Assembly: GCA_963281255.1 (NCBI GenBank) | Contig: OY725493.1 | Location: 3,875,857 to 3,939,856, forward strand | Length of the DNA: 64,000 nucleotides | Direction of reading: 5' to 3' | DNA from: Aphrocallistes beatrix | Lineage: Eukaryota; Porifera; Hexactinellida; Sceptrulophora; Aphrocallistidae | Shown: positions 45,801-57,937 of the stretch, piece by piece | Layout of the letters: the number at the start of each line of letters is the position of its first letter | How positions within the stretch are numbered: position 1 is the stretch's first letter | Translations under genes and position numbers: made by a program | Notes under the pieces: generated by a model | Database searches by the model: none | Seen by the model: the letters and a program-made list of their open reading frames with translations, nothing else | What the model was told of the DNA's origin: nothing

Positions 45801-47733
45801 AAATCTTCAAGTATTGTCGAGTTCGTAAGGCAAGAAAAGATGAGTATAAAACAACATACGAAAATCATGAAGGAATAGTAACAAAAGAAATCTAAATAAT
45901 AGAAGAAAAATAGGAAATTCTGCAGAAATATAGTCTAGATGAGATTCAAAAGAAAGATGTCACATTTACTCAAGTTTAACTTTGTGAATCTTAGATTTCA
46001 ATGTAAAATTCGCATTGATAAAATATGAACATTTTTAAAATATATGTTTTTAGTTTCAAAGGGCTGTTGCATGAAAAAATGCCCCCACCATGGATATTCA
46101 TGTAATATGGGGGGGGGCAAAATTTAATGGAGTTAGCGTGAAAAATTGCCCCCCCGTGAAAAAATGCCCCCCACCATGGATATTCTAAAGTATGCCAATG
46201 CTTATACAAAACATTTTAAGGCTACTGCCCTGATGCATTTTGTGGAAAATATTTTTCCCCCCATTTTTATTTTTATTCCATTTTTGGATTCTATAGACTC
46301 TAGGCTATCAATATCATCCCATTTTGTGGCTTAATTGTATTTTTATTCGCTGAAATGGGTCATTTATCATTTTTTTTTTCTATATGGTTGATGTCCACTT
46401 CAAGAAACTTTAAATTGGACTATCTCAGAATAATTTTTTCAATATGTGTATTTATTCAATCGAGTCTAACATGAAATGAAGTCATGCTTTACCATTGAAA
46501 ATTGACATAACAGTATAATATCAACCATATTTGAGATCTATCGAAGCATAATTCAACATTTGCCTCTTTAAGATTTCAATATTGGGGTCGAAAGTTCAAA
46601 ATAACCCGAAATAATCGAAAATTCGGCGGTCACTTGATTGATTCAACAATAAAATTAAAGTAAATCAAATAAGAGCTAAAAATCGACGATAGAGCAATAA
46701 ACTATGCTTGTTAGAAGTAGTATGAATACTGAAAGTGAATGATTTAACGTAGATTTTCTTGAGTTGCTGGATTTCGATTGTATTAATTTCAATAGGAGCC
46801 AAAAATAGAAATTCAAAATAATCACGAGTTTGGAAATATGTACAAGTAAGCTGATATACTTAGAATACACTATTCATCCATCAACTGTGGATACTAAAAC
46901 TAGCTAAGCGCTATCTTGTACTGATTCAACGCTGTGCACACTGTCTAATACTAGCTATCAGTGCAGTAGCGTTGAATGCTATTTGGCTTCTATTCGTTTA
47001 CTAAAGCATTGCAAATCAACAAACTAGTCGTGTGAAGTAATAACAATGACTTTCATAAATGTATCGTATACAAATAGTATCAGCAATATTTAGTGTTAAA
47101 CTCAAGAATATCCATGGTGGGGGCATTTTTTCATGGGGGGGCAATTTTTCACGCTAACTCCATTAAATTTTGCCCCCCCCCCCATATTACATGAATATCC
47201 ATGGTGGGGGCATTTTTTCACGGGGGGGGCATTTTTTCATGCAACAGGGCTTATGCACTGGCTTTCAACATGATTTTATCACTAACTTTACTAAAGATAT
47301 ATAATTTTCCTTAAATCAGGATCTCTAGAAATATATGATCACTTTACAACATCTAGTTCTATTAGAATGTACAAGTAATATTAAATGGTAGAGCTGTAAC
47401 AGATATCCGGTTCTAATCCGGTAAATGTCGGGATATGGCCAGATAGCGGAATATAACAAGATAAAAAAAGATTTAGCGAATTTAATGATTTGGAGCGGGG
47501 GTAAATCACTGGGTTAGAGGTACCGCCCAGATTTCTTCGCCACAGACAGACAAAATAGGTGCAGAAAGTTGAAGGGGAATATATTGAACGTTTAGACGAC
47601 GAATTTATATAATGTTTATTTGTACTGGGACTTTTGGGACAGCCCTTGTAGAATTTAGTTAGGGGCTATTCCAAATCACTATCTAAAATTAGACTGGGTA
47701 CAATTGCAGTATCTTACACCCCCCAACTTTTTG
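42849..47733. repeat. Right copy of the falsely duplicated block
   Basis: Repeats 37765-42648. It contains second views of the hAT gene (to 43783), its MITE (43226-43358), the CRE/AP-1 copies (43841-44385 and 45142-45378), PIGK exon 1 and the G/C-run element (46061-47250). These should not be counted as independent loci. Confidence 0.96.
45560..45868 (-). CDS. PIGK: PIGK, first coding exon (right copy, duplicate view)
   Basis: Identical in sequence and splice donor to 40476-40784. I regard it as the same exon represented twice. If the duplication were real, it would be a second exon 1 and the intron to the last exon would be about 42 kb. Confidence 0.85.
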
Positions 47734-49053
47734 TACGATGGTCAAAATCGCTATGTGCACCGTTATAGAACTCGTTGAAAGAAGCTTATAGAGCAAAAGA
47801 TTTCAAAAATCGGTCCACAAACAAAAAAGTTACGACAAATTTCCTATCTAAGCCAAATCCTATAGGGAAAATTGTATTAGTCACTCCAGTCAAATTGCAT
47901 TGGTTTATGCATTGCAAACTACCATAGTAATGCGCATACTAGATGTTGAGGTTAATCACACTTCTTCAATTACGTATTCCTCTATATTGTTTATACTAGA
48001 TGCGTTTTGTTACGCAATTTATGTGCTGCTTATTTAAATGGCTGTCAGACCTAATATTCCATCAGGCCAAAATTTATCCTGTTTTTAATTCCGAGATTAT
48101 TTGAGGGTTCCACTAGGCTAAAAGGAAGAACTGTAGCACATGATGTGATCTAGACCAGAGGTTCTTAACAGGATTTTTTTAGAAATTTATTTATCAAATT
48201 GGGTAAACCTTATAATATCTGCACAAAGTAAAGTTAAATAAATATTTACAAATGGTGACCAAATATACAAGTAATATGTTCAATATCCATCGCTATTAGT
48301 TTACAATAAGCGTATCTAAAAAGTAAACCTGCAAGCCATCATTAACATATTTCACGTAATTGGCGCAAATTTATTAATTTAGAGAAGGGGGCCCTGCCCG
48401 TCTACGTGTCAGTCCCAGGTATTGCTCTCGCGGGCCTTGCACTTAAATATTGATTGCAGTTAGTTTCCAAATGGCAACCAGTAAAATTACTCAATTGGTA
48501 AATGAATGAAGCAACAAAATGAAGGAGTATAATTACTTCAGCTAATGTAGCACTCAGGGATCAAAAACTCCCTTAACCTCTCGATACGATATTCGAATTA
48601 ATCATTGAAAGTTGGTCGAAGGTCATGTTTAGACTTTTGAAGTCCACCAATTCGTTTAGGCTTAGTACGATTCCTATAAGTTGGGTGCTGTCATGCATAA
48701 ATTACAAGCTAAAATTTGCAGCAGTATTGCGTATAGACATCATAAATTGCGTAACAAAACGCATCTAGTATAAACAATATAGAGGAATACATAATTGAAG
48801 AAGTGTGATTAACCTCAACATCTAGTATGCGCATTACTATGGTAGTTTGCAATGCATAAACCAATGCAATTTGACTGGAGTGACTAATACAATTTTCCCT
48901 ATAGGATTTGGCTTAGATAGGAAATTTGTCGTAACTTTTTTGTTTGTGGACCGATTTTTGAAATATTTTGCTCTATAAGCTTCTTTCAACGAGTTCTATA
49001 ACGGTGCACATAGCGATTTTGACCATCGTACAAAAAGTTGGGGGGTGTAAGAT

Positions 49054-49590
49054 CAGGGTTGCCATCTCTTCAGTCATAAAAAAAAGGACACTCAGGGATA
49101 GATCGAAGATTTTGAAAAACGATGTAAAGAGAGAGCGTAGCGAACGACAATAATGGCTGTCTGGGTGCTAGCACCCCAAGGAATTGTTTTGAATGTTTTT
49201 AGTGTGCTTCTATATCATTATATTGGATCTCTGATCCAATATAATGTTATAGTAGCACAGTTCTAAAATGAGTGCTGGTGTCAGGCCGTATGTGGTGTAC
49301 AGACCTGAGTTTAAGAGATATTGGTTTGAATTTTTTTGTGAAGCTGCGGACATATATGTAAATTCTTACTTAGGGTTTCGATTTCCAAAATATGCTAAAT
49401 CATCATGATAGCCATTCTAGTATATAATCTACAAGTAAAACGTAAAAGGACAAGAATGAATTTATAAGAACAAAAAGGACAAAAAGCGAAAAAAAGGACA
49501 ATAAGGACAAAAAGCGAAAAAAAAGGACAAAAAGGACAGCATATTTTAAAAAGGACAGGTAGCAAAAAAGAAGGACGTATGGTAACCCTG
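49054..49590. mobile_element. hAT-like MITE with GGACAAAAAG repeats
   Basis: The ends CAGGGTTGCCAT and the complement of ATGGTAACCCTG are flanked by GTGTAAGAT on both sides (49045-49053 and 49591-49599). The foldback's other arm shows the empty site. Near both ends lie repeated AAAAGGACA words, and the middle holds the module shared with 34823-35060. The purine-rich zone yields misleading ORFs. Confidence 0.85.
49193..49405. repeat. Module shared with 34823-35060
   Basis: The same order as the first copy: TTTTTAGTGTGCTTC, a palindrome around TTGGATCTCTGATCCAA with ATTATA arms, TAGCACAGTTC, GTGCTGGTGTCAGGCCG and CTGCGGACATATATGTA. Here it lies wholly inside a hAT-like MITE. Confidence 0.75.
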
Positions 49591-49624
49591 GTGTAAGATA
49601 CTGCATTGTACCTTAGACGGTTTC

Positions 49625-50970
49625 AAAATTTCCAGATGTGAATTCTTAAAATTATTCCAAAGTGGGATGTCTGTATGTTTTAGGGTTCTTCCCACGTGAT
49701 ATATTGGCATCACACTCCTTGCACAGTACTCTCGAAGAGGCAAGTTTAGAATTTGAGAAAAAGATCAAATTTCGCTCATATGGAGTATGGAAATAAAAAG
49801 AATGAAAGATCATCCAAAATATAATGTCTTCTATACATTGAATTGTATACATATCAATGTAGACAGTGTAGCACATGAATAATCTATTGTTCCAGAAACC
49901 ATAAAGATAGCAGTGAAGATGATCGTACTGATAATAGAATTTATACACTGATAATTAATATGCTATTCTGCCCGATAAATCCTGGAGAGCCTAAATAAGT
50001 TATTAGCGTAAAAACAATGTCTTGGTCGGGTAGTTTGGAGGATCTTTTTTCTTGCTAGGTTTTATAGATTTCCAGACATTGAAGACAGGATCACTTTTAC
50101 ACATCAGTCGTAAAAAGATATCTTGAGTAATGGAGAAAATAACTTTCTTTCTGGCAAGGTGCTCTCCATACCATTGTTTGAAACCCTTATTGCTTTTTCA
50201 GTGTCTTTTAGTCCAAAATTGCCGCAAATCAGACTTACAGGAGGGTTAACAGTCATAAGTTTATTTGTTTTTCATTATGTTAATATTTCACAGAAAATTT
50301 TCGTTAAGGTTAGCCTTTCCAAAGGGCATTTTGTTTTTCATCAAAAAATTTCCAAAATCCTTTTAAGGGGAATATTCGGGGTCAAAGGTATGAATAGAAA
50401 TGGCCCACGTTTCATTTTCACTTTCACTTTCACTTCAACATTCACTTCAACATTCCTGAACGTGCCCGGGTTTTAATTAATTAATTAAAAGGCAATTGTG
50501 GTTCCGACATTATACTATTGTACATCGGTTTAAGGTAGTCCCTTTGAACGTGATTTTGGGGTTCCCTTTGTATATTTCAGTTCTGAACAAATTTAGATTA
50601 AAAATTAATGCCACCATCGAATTATTCTCATCAGCTAACATACTATATAGATTGACTTCTCAATATTCTAGTTTTAGGCTGAGGGAATAATGTGTTTTGC
50701 GGTTTACTACTACCACTTGATCTAGATCCTTTAAGTCCCACTTTTTAAGTGTCGTTAGCAACAATTAAAGTGTGTTATATGCTAGATCAATCAATTCGAT
50801 CATAAAATAACTTTTAACAATCAATTATAGATCAAAATAACTGTATTCAATCATTTATATGAAATAGAATCGAGTGAATTGTATTATAAAAGTCTGATAA
50901 TTGATTGGATCTCACATGAACAAATGAATTTCAATCACAAATAGTTCTTTTGATTGTATGCATAAGTCAC
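49625..50970. other. No gene seen
   Basis: AT-rich sequence. A short CACTTTCACTTTCAC-type simple repeat lies near 50415-50450. The open frames look like chance. Confidence 0.5.
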
Positions 50971-50974
50971 TACT

Positions 50975-51502
50975 CAGGGCCGTAGACAACTTTTGGAAAG
51001 TGGGGGGGGGCTTTAAAAATCGATGTGGAAGTTATATTTATATTTGCCATTTTATTTATTGAATATTTTAATTGTCGATTTTTTAGACTATCCTGGACAT
51101 TAACCTTTTTAAAATTACTACATTTTAATTATTCAATTGTGTTTGTTTTTATATCTAAATCGAATACATATATACATACTTAAGTTTTTGGTTTTGACAC
51201 AAGCTCTATAATTCGTGCACAATGTCAATACTCACCTGGCTTAAGAAATCTCAACTTCCGGATGTTTCTATTATGGAGGACGAGAAAACTTCCGGTATAG
51301 AATTAAATCAAGAGATTGGTTATCCAATTTCTCACCAACATCAGGCGGAGGGAATACAAATGTAATTCAAGCCAGGGGAGAACCTAATTTTTTATGGGAG
51401 GGGATAGCCCCACCAATGATGGGTTGTCTTGAAGAAACCCTAACTGATGGTAAAAAACTGGGGGGCTTAAGCCCCCTAAGCCCCCCCTTGTCTACGGCCC
51501 TG
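50975..51502. mobile_element. G/C-run TIR element, 5-bp duplication (528 bp)
   Basis: The ends are CAGGGCCGTAGACAA and its exact complement, each followed inward by G or C runs. The flanks are CTACT on both sides (50970-50974 and 51503-51507). A 5-bp duplication with CAGGG ends recalls the hAT5 group. No convincing ORF. Confidence 0.85.
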
Positions 51503-51878
51503 CTACTATTTGAGCCCAATGTATTTACATTATAAAACAATCGAATATGATTGGTCAGCACATTTTCTCACCTATCTCGGCTAGGTGTGAACATTTCGCT
51601 TTGATCTTCGAACTCCCTTCTAGTTTCATTATTACTTACCTGTGTGCCAAATTTCACGTTTCTAGCACCTCCCAGTTCCTCAACCAATTCGCACAAAAAA
51701 ACAAAAAAGAACATTGCGTTTTAATATATAAGATTAGATATTTTACAAAGATTTTGAGAGATTTTTCAAGAAATATGATAGTTTGAATAAGTTTTATGTG
51801 TAGCCCTGTATTTGTGGTTGGTTTGTCCAAATTGGTTGAGGTATTGGCAGGTTGTCGAAATTGTTTGTATTTTCTTAA

Positions 51879-53807
51879 GGATACCGCCCTCGAAAAACAT
51901 CGCAAAACATTAAAAAAAATTGTGGAATTTTTTATTGTCAATTCCATCGGATTATTGAGTAGTCTACCATCTAATCGTACTTGTTGGACGGTATTTATTT
52001 TGATATTCTAGAACTGGGCACCTAAAGCTCAGGCGTACTAAAAATCGGAAAGTTATTCGTGATTTTGCGGGGCATTCATCAATTATTTTCTAACTTATCT
52101 GATATTTTTTCAATTATACGAACCTCAAAATGGTTTTGGCCCCTTTAAATATTATAAAACAGATGAATTTAGAAAAAGAGGCACCTGAAATCCAATCAAA
52201 AATATCTTTATGAGGGACTTCATTTCTAAAATGCTCGGGAAATGGCCGTTGTGATATTAGCTATTGTGTATAGAAAAAAATTCTGAACATTGAAAAAAAA
52301 AGTTTGTTCAGATCGGACCATTAGTTCGTAAGTTATAGTATATTGTAGGTAAAGTTCGGACATCAAACCACTCTATGGCCCCCAAAGTGCTCGATGTCAA
52401 TGCCTAAAAACTATTGAAGATATATAATCTATAATAATCTTAAATGAAAGGATATATATGATAATATATAGGTTCCTCAAACATCTCTTTGTCAAAAAGT
52501 AAATATTTCTAGACTAATCATCGTTTTTGTTGTAATACAAATTCTATGGAGAACTTTGAATATATTAGAAAATGGTGAATCTTGTCATGAAATAAGTTCC
52601 CAAAAGTAGCTATTATACTCAAAAAACAATGCAATAGTCACTAGCAATGTATACAGAAACTTTGAAGCACCCAACATGATTATTTTGGAAGTTCAAATCA
52701 TTGATCTCCAAATTTTAGTCAAAGCCCCCCCATTTATGCTCCAAAAACAGATTCCTCCATATCTCGGGAAATATACACCAAAATTCTTAGCTCTCAATTC
52801 CTAATATACTTTTCAAGACGGTATATATCTGATTCTTAAATAATAAATGTACTACATGGAATGGAATGCTAAGTTTCAAATTTTTATCACGTGATGACGT
52901 AGCATTTTTCGAAAATCCTAACTTGAAAACTAAAAGTCGTAGACTCTCGCTCTAACTTCCTAATATACTTTTTGGTAGCTCTTTATTCATTCTAAACCGA
53001 TGAATTATACATTGTACTGCTAGGAATATGATTTACATTCCCTAATTGGTTCAAAATATTCGGGGTTAGGGGCCTCAAGGTAATTTGTGAATTTTCAGTA
53101 TAATTTTGCTATTTTCACCAAAATCTGTTGGAATACATCTAATTAATTAGTATACACGCGATTAAATGTCCATGGATGCTTTTATTTTTCGTTAATAGCT
53201 CATTTTACATCGTTCTTACCATCAAAACTTCAAATCCCTATATCTCGGGACTTTAAAATTCCAAAATTGACCGTCTTTCAAAAATTTTAACTCAAAATTG
53301 CTTTGAGATAGAGGTTTGAAAATTTCAGGAGTTGTTCCATATCATTAGGCGATGAGCGTAGGACCACTCAATTTTTGATATTTTATAAATTTGTGATTTT
53401 ATGCTGATTTGCAAAGAAAATCGGACTTTTTTCGCCGTTTTTTGGCCCTTTTTATTCGGACACCGATAAAATTTACAATTTTTAAAATTTTAACTTTCTT
53501 TTGGTCCTATGAAGTGGCAAATATGATAGACTATCTATGAATAAATTTTCGAAGCATTTGATCCAAACATGTGCTTTAAAAAAATCACAGAGTGCAGGAG
53601 GGCTTACCATTAAGATGTGCTAGGGAAAAACGGAAAAAACCGACTTTGAGACGCTGTAATTCAAAAACTAGAAATGTGAACCAAAAACTGTTTGGCATGT
53701 CTCAATATTTTTTAATTGCACTACCTGCCCACGCTTAACATCTTATATATCTCTATTCTTGATATATGCTGTAAGCCAAACCTATGGATTTTTCACGGGC
53801 GGTATCC
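51879..53807 (-). mobile_element. Non-coding TTAA-flanked element, copy 2 (1929 bp)
   Basis: It starts GGATACCGCCCTCGAAAAA and ends TTTTTCACGGGCGGTATCC, with TTAA directly outside (51875-51878 and 53808-53811). It is the reverse complement of 11930-13860 along its whole length with scattered substitutions and small indels. No ORF. Confidence 0.9.
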
Positions 53808-54454
53808 TTAACAAAATGATTGTATATTTTCATTCTACTCGTATAGGGCGAAAAGAGTTTCCTAATAAAACAATTGGTAACGAATGAATCAAAAGATCGC
53901 ATCTTCCAAACTGGCTAACCAGAACGAGTGTAATCTTAGCGGCGGATTCGAATTTAAACTTAATCACTCTAACTCGAAAAGTTTTTAGCCACAAATTCAG
54001 TTTTCATTGAAATCGGATTGCAATTTTAGATATTATTCACTATATTTTACTTGTTAGTAACCCAAATTTTAAGTTGATACGATGATCCTGCTATGATTTA
54101 CGTAACTTAGAGCATACATGACTTGAGTAATTCACTCTACAACACAATGAATCTTAATCGTGAGCATTTTCGTGCTATGATATAGTACGATTATAAGTCT
54201 GGGTTATCACATCGTCAGTGTCATGAACGATTGAATTCCGCTTTTGGGGAATGTGCCCCGGGATTTTCATCAGTTACCAATTGGTATCGAGAGTTTTCCC
54301 GTGGGCGGGATATGCTTGGAGACGAAGCGCGAATCGGTAGACCGGTAACTGCAACAACTGGAGATCAAGTAGATCAGGTTCGATGTAATTCAGACTACTC
54401 TAGGGATATATCATACATAAATATTTCAAACAAAGGTCAACGAAAAATTTCTCA

Positions 54455-54965
54455 TATAGATCCGAAAATATAATATTCGAAATCTACAGTACTAAAAACC
54501 CCATGTCAACCGTTGGAAGCTAGTCTCTGGTCTATTTTTGTAATTTGTTTACTTTATGTATCTATTGTAAACAAAAGTAAACAAATTGATCATCAAATTT
54601 ACTCGAAAATATGATATTCGAAATCTACACCCCTAAAACCCCATGTCAACCGTTGAAAGCAAGTTTCTAGCATATTTTTGATATTTGTTTACTTCATGTA
54701 TCTATTGTAAACAAAAGTAAACAAATTGATCACCAAATTTACTCGAAAATATTATATTCGAAATCTACACCCCTGAAAACCCCATGTCAACCGTTGAAAG
54801 CAGGTTTCTAGCATATTTTTGAGATTTGTTTACTTTATGTAACTAATGTAGACAAAAGTAAACAAATACTTTATCATATAGATCTGAAAATATGATATTC
54901 GAAATCTACACCCCTAAAAACCCCATGTCACCCGTTGGAAGCTAGTCTCTAGCATTATTTTCAAA
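54455..54965. repeat. Tandem repeat, about 140-bp unit, 3.6 copies
   Basis: CGAAATCTACA recurs at about 54479, 54619, 54759 and 54900. Each unit has ACCCCATGTCAACCGTTG, a GTTTACTTTATGTATCTA/GTAAACAAAAGTAAACAAAT dyad and TACTCGAAAATAT. The array lies inside the mariner gene, within a larger insert that ends near 55284. Confidence 0.88.
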
Positions 54966-55355
54966 ATTCATCAAATGGTGTGAAAATATGTATATAAAGG
55001 TGTGAAAATATGCAGATAATCTTTTTTATTGCCAGATACTATAATACATTTAAGATATCAAACATAAGTTGCGGCTTTGAAATATTAATAACAATGACGA
55101 TCTAATGTAGTGTCGTACAATGGTTTCTATTGTGATAGTGTAGTCATTTATTTTGTATAGAAAAGGAAAATTTGTTTTCCATTTTTTGCAGAGTTGTGAA
55201 AATTTCGCTTAGATTTTCGAACTTAATCCTAGATTCATCATTTGACACCTACATGCCAATTTTCGTCTCTCTACGACTCTCTACGACCATCATCATGGGC
55301 AGTTAGGAAGATACTACATGAAGAACTGGGTCTACACAAGTTGAGTAGTCGCTGG

Positions 55356-55880
55356 TGTAGGGTTTAATTTGGGGGGTCCTCCCCAATTCAAAAATCCTGT
55401 TATTTTATTTGGGGGGCCCTTCCAATTTTGGGGTCCTCTCCAAATCTTTTATGTGGGGTTAAAAGTTATTAAATATGAAACAAATTATATCGCTATAGTT
55501 TCATATTTCATTGAAAATATACGATTGCTAAATACGATTATCCGAAGTTGAAATGTAGCAAATTTTGCAAAATTTCCATTAAAATTCATTCAACATTGTA
55601 TAATAATGTTCTTACGCTACAAATAAGTACGTTACCACTAGCGTAAAAAGAGAACATTAATGGGAAGTCTGACTAGTTACGTTGGTGGGCTATTTAGGCT
55701 TAATACTTTGCCCTTTTACCAGTCTTGAGGCTACAAGTCTATTTTAAAATATATACTCTAAGATACCAATTCTTTTCAATATAAAATCTCTTTTGATTTT
55801 GCGGCCCTTTTTTTAGGCCCCTCCAAATATAATAACAGGATTTTTGATTTGGGGGGGGGGCCCTCAAATTAAACCCTACA
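55356..55880. mobile_element. G/C-run TIR element, 5-bp duplication (525 bp)
   Basis: The ends TGTAGGGTTTAATTTG and the complement of CAAATTAAACCCTACA extend into about 65 bp of inverted repeat (G run, then CAAAAATCCTGTTAT). GCTGG flanks both sides (55351-55355 and 55881-55885). Removing the element and one GCTGG restores the mariner reading SRWIPHLL, so the borders are exact. Confidence 0.92.
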
Positions 55881-56584
55881 GCTGGATCCCCCATCTCTTA
55901 ACTGAAGACCAGAAAAAAGCCCGCGTTGACTGGTGCAAATTAATGCTAGTCAAATTCGATATGGGTAAGTCCAATAAGGTTTCTCAGATAATTACTGGTG
56001 ATGAAACTTGGATTTATTCATATGAACCTGAAAGGAAGTCTCAATCGCAAGTTTGGGTGTTACCTGGAGAGAGCGCACCAACGAAAGTGGTCCGCGGGCG
56101 TGCAACCGGGAAGTAGATGGTCGCTACTCTTGTCGGCAAAAGGGGACATGTAGCATTAATACTGTTGAAGGAGCGAAAAACAGTTAATGCTGAATGGTAT
56201 TGTACAGTTTGTCTCCCTGAAGTGTTTAAGAATCTTTGAGAGCAACGACCAAAATCTGGACTTCGAGGCTTATTTTTGCACCATGATAATGCAAGTGCTC
56301 ACACGGCAGGTGCAACTCGAGACTTTATAGCCGATAAACCCATTCAATTGCTTAGCCATCCACCCTATTCTCCCGACCTGGCTCCCTGCGACTTTTGTGT
56401 TTCCAAAAGTGAAAGATCTCATGCGTGGAATACGTTTGTGTCTCCGGAGGCAGCGGTAGAGGTGTTCAGGAGCACCTTGAGACCTTCACCAGGTCCCAGT
56501 GGTGTAGTCTTATTGAAAAGTGGTTTGAAAGGATGAAACTTTGCATACAGGCTAGGGGAGAATACTTCGAGAAAATGTAGAAGT

Positions 56585-57640
56585 TTGATCTGAATAAACT
56601 GAATACTTTTTGATTGGCTAAAAACTTTCTGCATGCCCCTCGTACACCTGTGGAAAGAAGAGTTGGTTCATTTAAAGTTAAAATTTTGACAAAATGAGCT
56701 AGCAGTGATACATCAAATTTGGTCTCACTAATAGTAACTCATGAAATATTGACGATACAAACTTTCCCTCTAAACTACGTTTATTCCAACCTTGGTGTAT
56801 TTTGTGTATCACAGTCCAAATTAAAATATTGATTCTTGAACGAATTATTAAAATTTGAATTTTACATTAAAATAATGTGATAAACATATTAGGAGCAATC
56901 TTAGCCCGCCAGGTTAGTTGCTTTCATAATTGAAATTGTATTAATCCATAGTATTGATGAAGTTTGTTTCAGTTAAAATCTCCTTGGTTAGTAAATATAC
57001 ATGTCGACTTGAATAGCATATATCATTATATCTTCAGAATTTCACAATTCAGTATTGTCAAAATCTACGTATATTCCCCTTATAACACATTTTAGGATTT
57101 TAATATTCCAGTTGCTTTTTCAAATAGTAAACTAGATAATTTTATTATTCCCTCAGCGTATTAGTATCTTGAAGCAATCTGTCTTTCAGGAGTTAGATTT
57201 TAATGTCTTTTTCTATGTATTTCTTGGCTCTTTTGGGGAGTCTGGGGGTCTACTTTTAGACAATTGAAACTTCAGTAATCGCATGCTCATGTTTAGTATT
57301 TCAATTAATTCATAAACATTGGGGTGAGATTTTTGGCGATACGTTTAAGTTTGTTGTGCAAACTTCATATGATCCTTGGTTCTTGGACAGTTGGACCCAA
57401 TTTCATATAGACATTCCATAAGCGGAGAGAAAAAATGTTCACGAGGCATGTTTTTCGCAAAGTTGGTTATAAATTCATCAACCCTTGATAGATTTGGGCT
57501 GTGGCTTCTACTTCTTGCCGCTAAGCATACATTTGGAACAGGTACAAAAGGTAATGCTGCTGTCTGACATAAGAAACAACAGAAAAAAATACCCTTTCGA
57601 TAGACAATCTGAAGTCCAAGTTTTGTTATTTTTCGATTTA
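56585..57640. other. No gene seen
   Basis: AT-rich flank of the mariner. The plus-strand ORF at 57376-57567 shows no recognisable motif. Confidence 0.45.
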
Positions 57641-57650
57641 TTACTTGAAT

Positions 57651-57816
57651 TTACTTCTTAGTTAATTTTACAGCTACTTGGTCCAGATTATCGCTAGCTG
57701 AAACTTCTATCAATTGTTGCTGATATACTGCCGGTACGGGATCGATATTTTCCTTTATTTTGCTTTTCATTTTGTCGATAACTTTGCAAGTTGCCATTAG
57801 TGCTGCTAACTGGAAT
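57651..57816 (-). CDS. Candidate 3'-terminal exon, Lys-rich C-terminus
   Basis: After an acceptor-like TTTTAG (57817-57818) the minus strand codes FQLAALMATCKVIDKMKSK, then KENIDPVPAVYQQQLIEVSA and SDNLDQVAVKLTKK before TAA (57651-57653). AATAAA lies about 12 bases past the stop. If the internal ATG (57797) were the start, this would be a 48-residue protein. Composition and the poly(A) signal favour a real exon. The family is unknown, and upstream exons were not found. Confidence 0.4.
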
Positions 57817-57937
57817 CTAAAATTCAACTGAAATAGTGTGTATCCTTTTTTCGAACTGAAACTGAATTTTGTATACTCTGGTGGCTAATCATGACAAGTA
57901 GTATTAGTACTAGTATGGTCCTAGTAATGAAATATGC

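Larger units (their letters stand above)
47697..49612. mobile_element. Foldback element with about 330-bp arms (1.9 kb)
   Basis: The left arm starts GGTACAATTGCAGTATCTTA then CACCCCCCAACTTTTTG and runs to about 48020. The right arm is its reverse complement at about 48750-49612, interrupted by a hAT-like MITE at 49054-49590. The flanks TTAGACTG (47689-47696) and TTAGACGG (49613-49620) match at 7 of 8. The loop holds hAT-like scraps (CCAGAGGTTCTTAACAGG at about 48162) and no ORF. Confidence 0.85.
54147..56580 (+). pseudogene. Mariner transposase, broken by a satellite block and a TIR element
   Basis: The ATG at 54147 opens MNLNREHFRAMI, close to Mos1-type mariners. After a TAG (54183-54185) come the helix-turn-helix region (YKSGLSHRQCHERLNSAF) and GEARIGRP-like linker (DEARIGRPVTATTGD). 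A foreign block (about 54385-55284) and a 525-bp element (55356-55880) follow. The catalytic residues are in ITGDETWIYSYEPE, LHHDNASAHT and YSPDLAPCDF, a DD(34)D pattern. TAG (56114), TGA near 56240 and a frameshift after CDF further inactivate it. It ends GEYFEKM at TAG. Mariner enzymes cut and paste at TA. Confidence 0.9.

Noticed and set aside
45560..45868. A second PIGK gene or paralogous exon 1
   Set aside because: The whole surrounding 4.88 kb is virtually identical and bounded by the gap, so it is the same exon seen twice.
49403..49606. Phe/Leu-rich minus-strand ORF resembling a membrane protein
   Set aside because: It is the translation of the AAAAGGACA repeats of a MITE.
50400..50460. 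CACTTTCAC repeat as a possible regulatory array
   Set aside because: Only a few imperfect units; indistinguishable from simple sequence.
51654..52011. ORFs crossing 51879
   Set aside because: They straddle the exact border of the TTAA element, so they cannot be ancestral coding sequence.
54183..54185. TAG codons where Tyr is expected (mariner at 54183, foldback-loop gene at 17265) as a sign of stop-codon reassignment
   Set aside because: TAA and TGA also interrupt the same classes of element, frameshifts are common, and PIGK uses a normal TAA stop. Ordinary pseudogene decay explains them.
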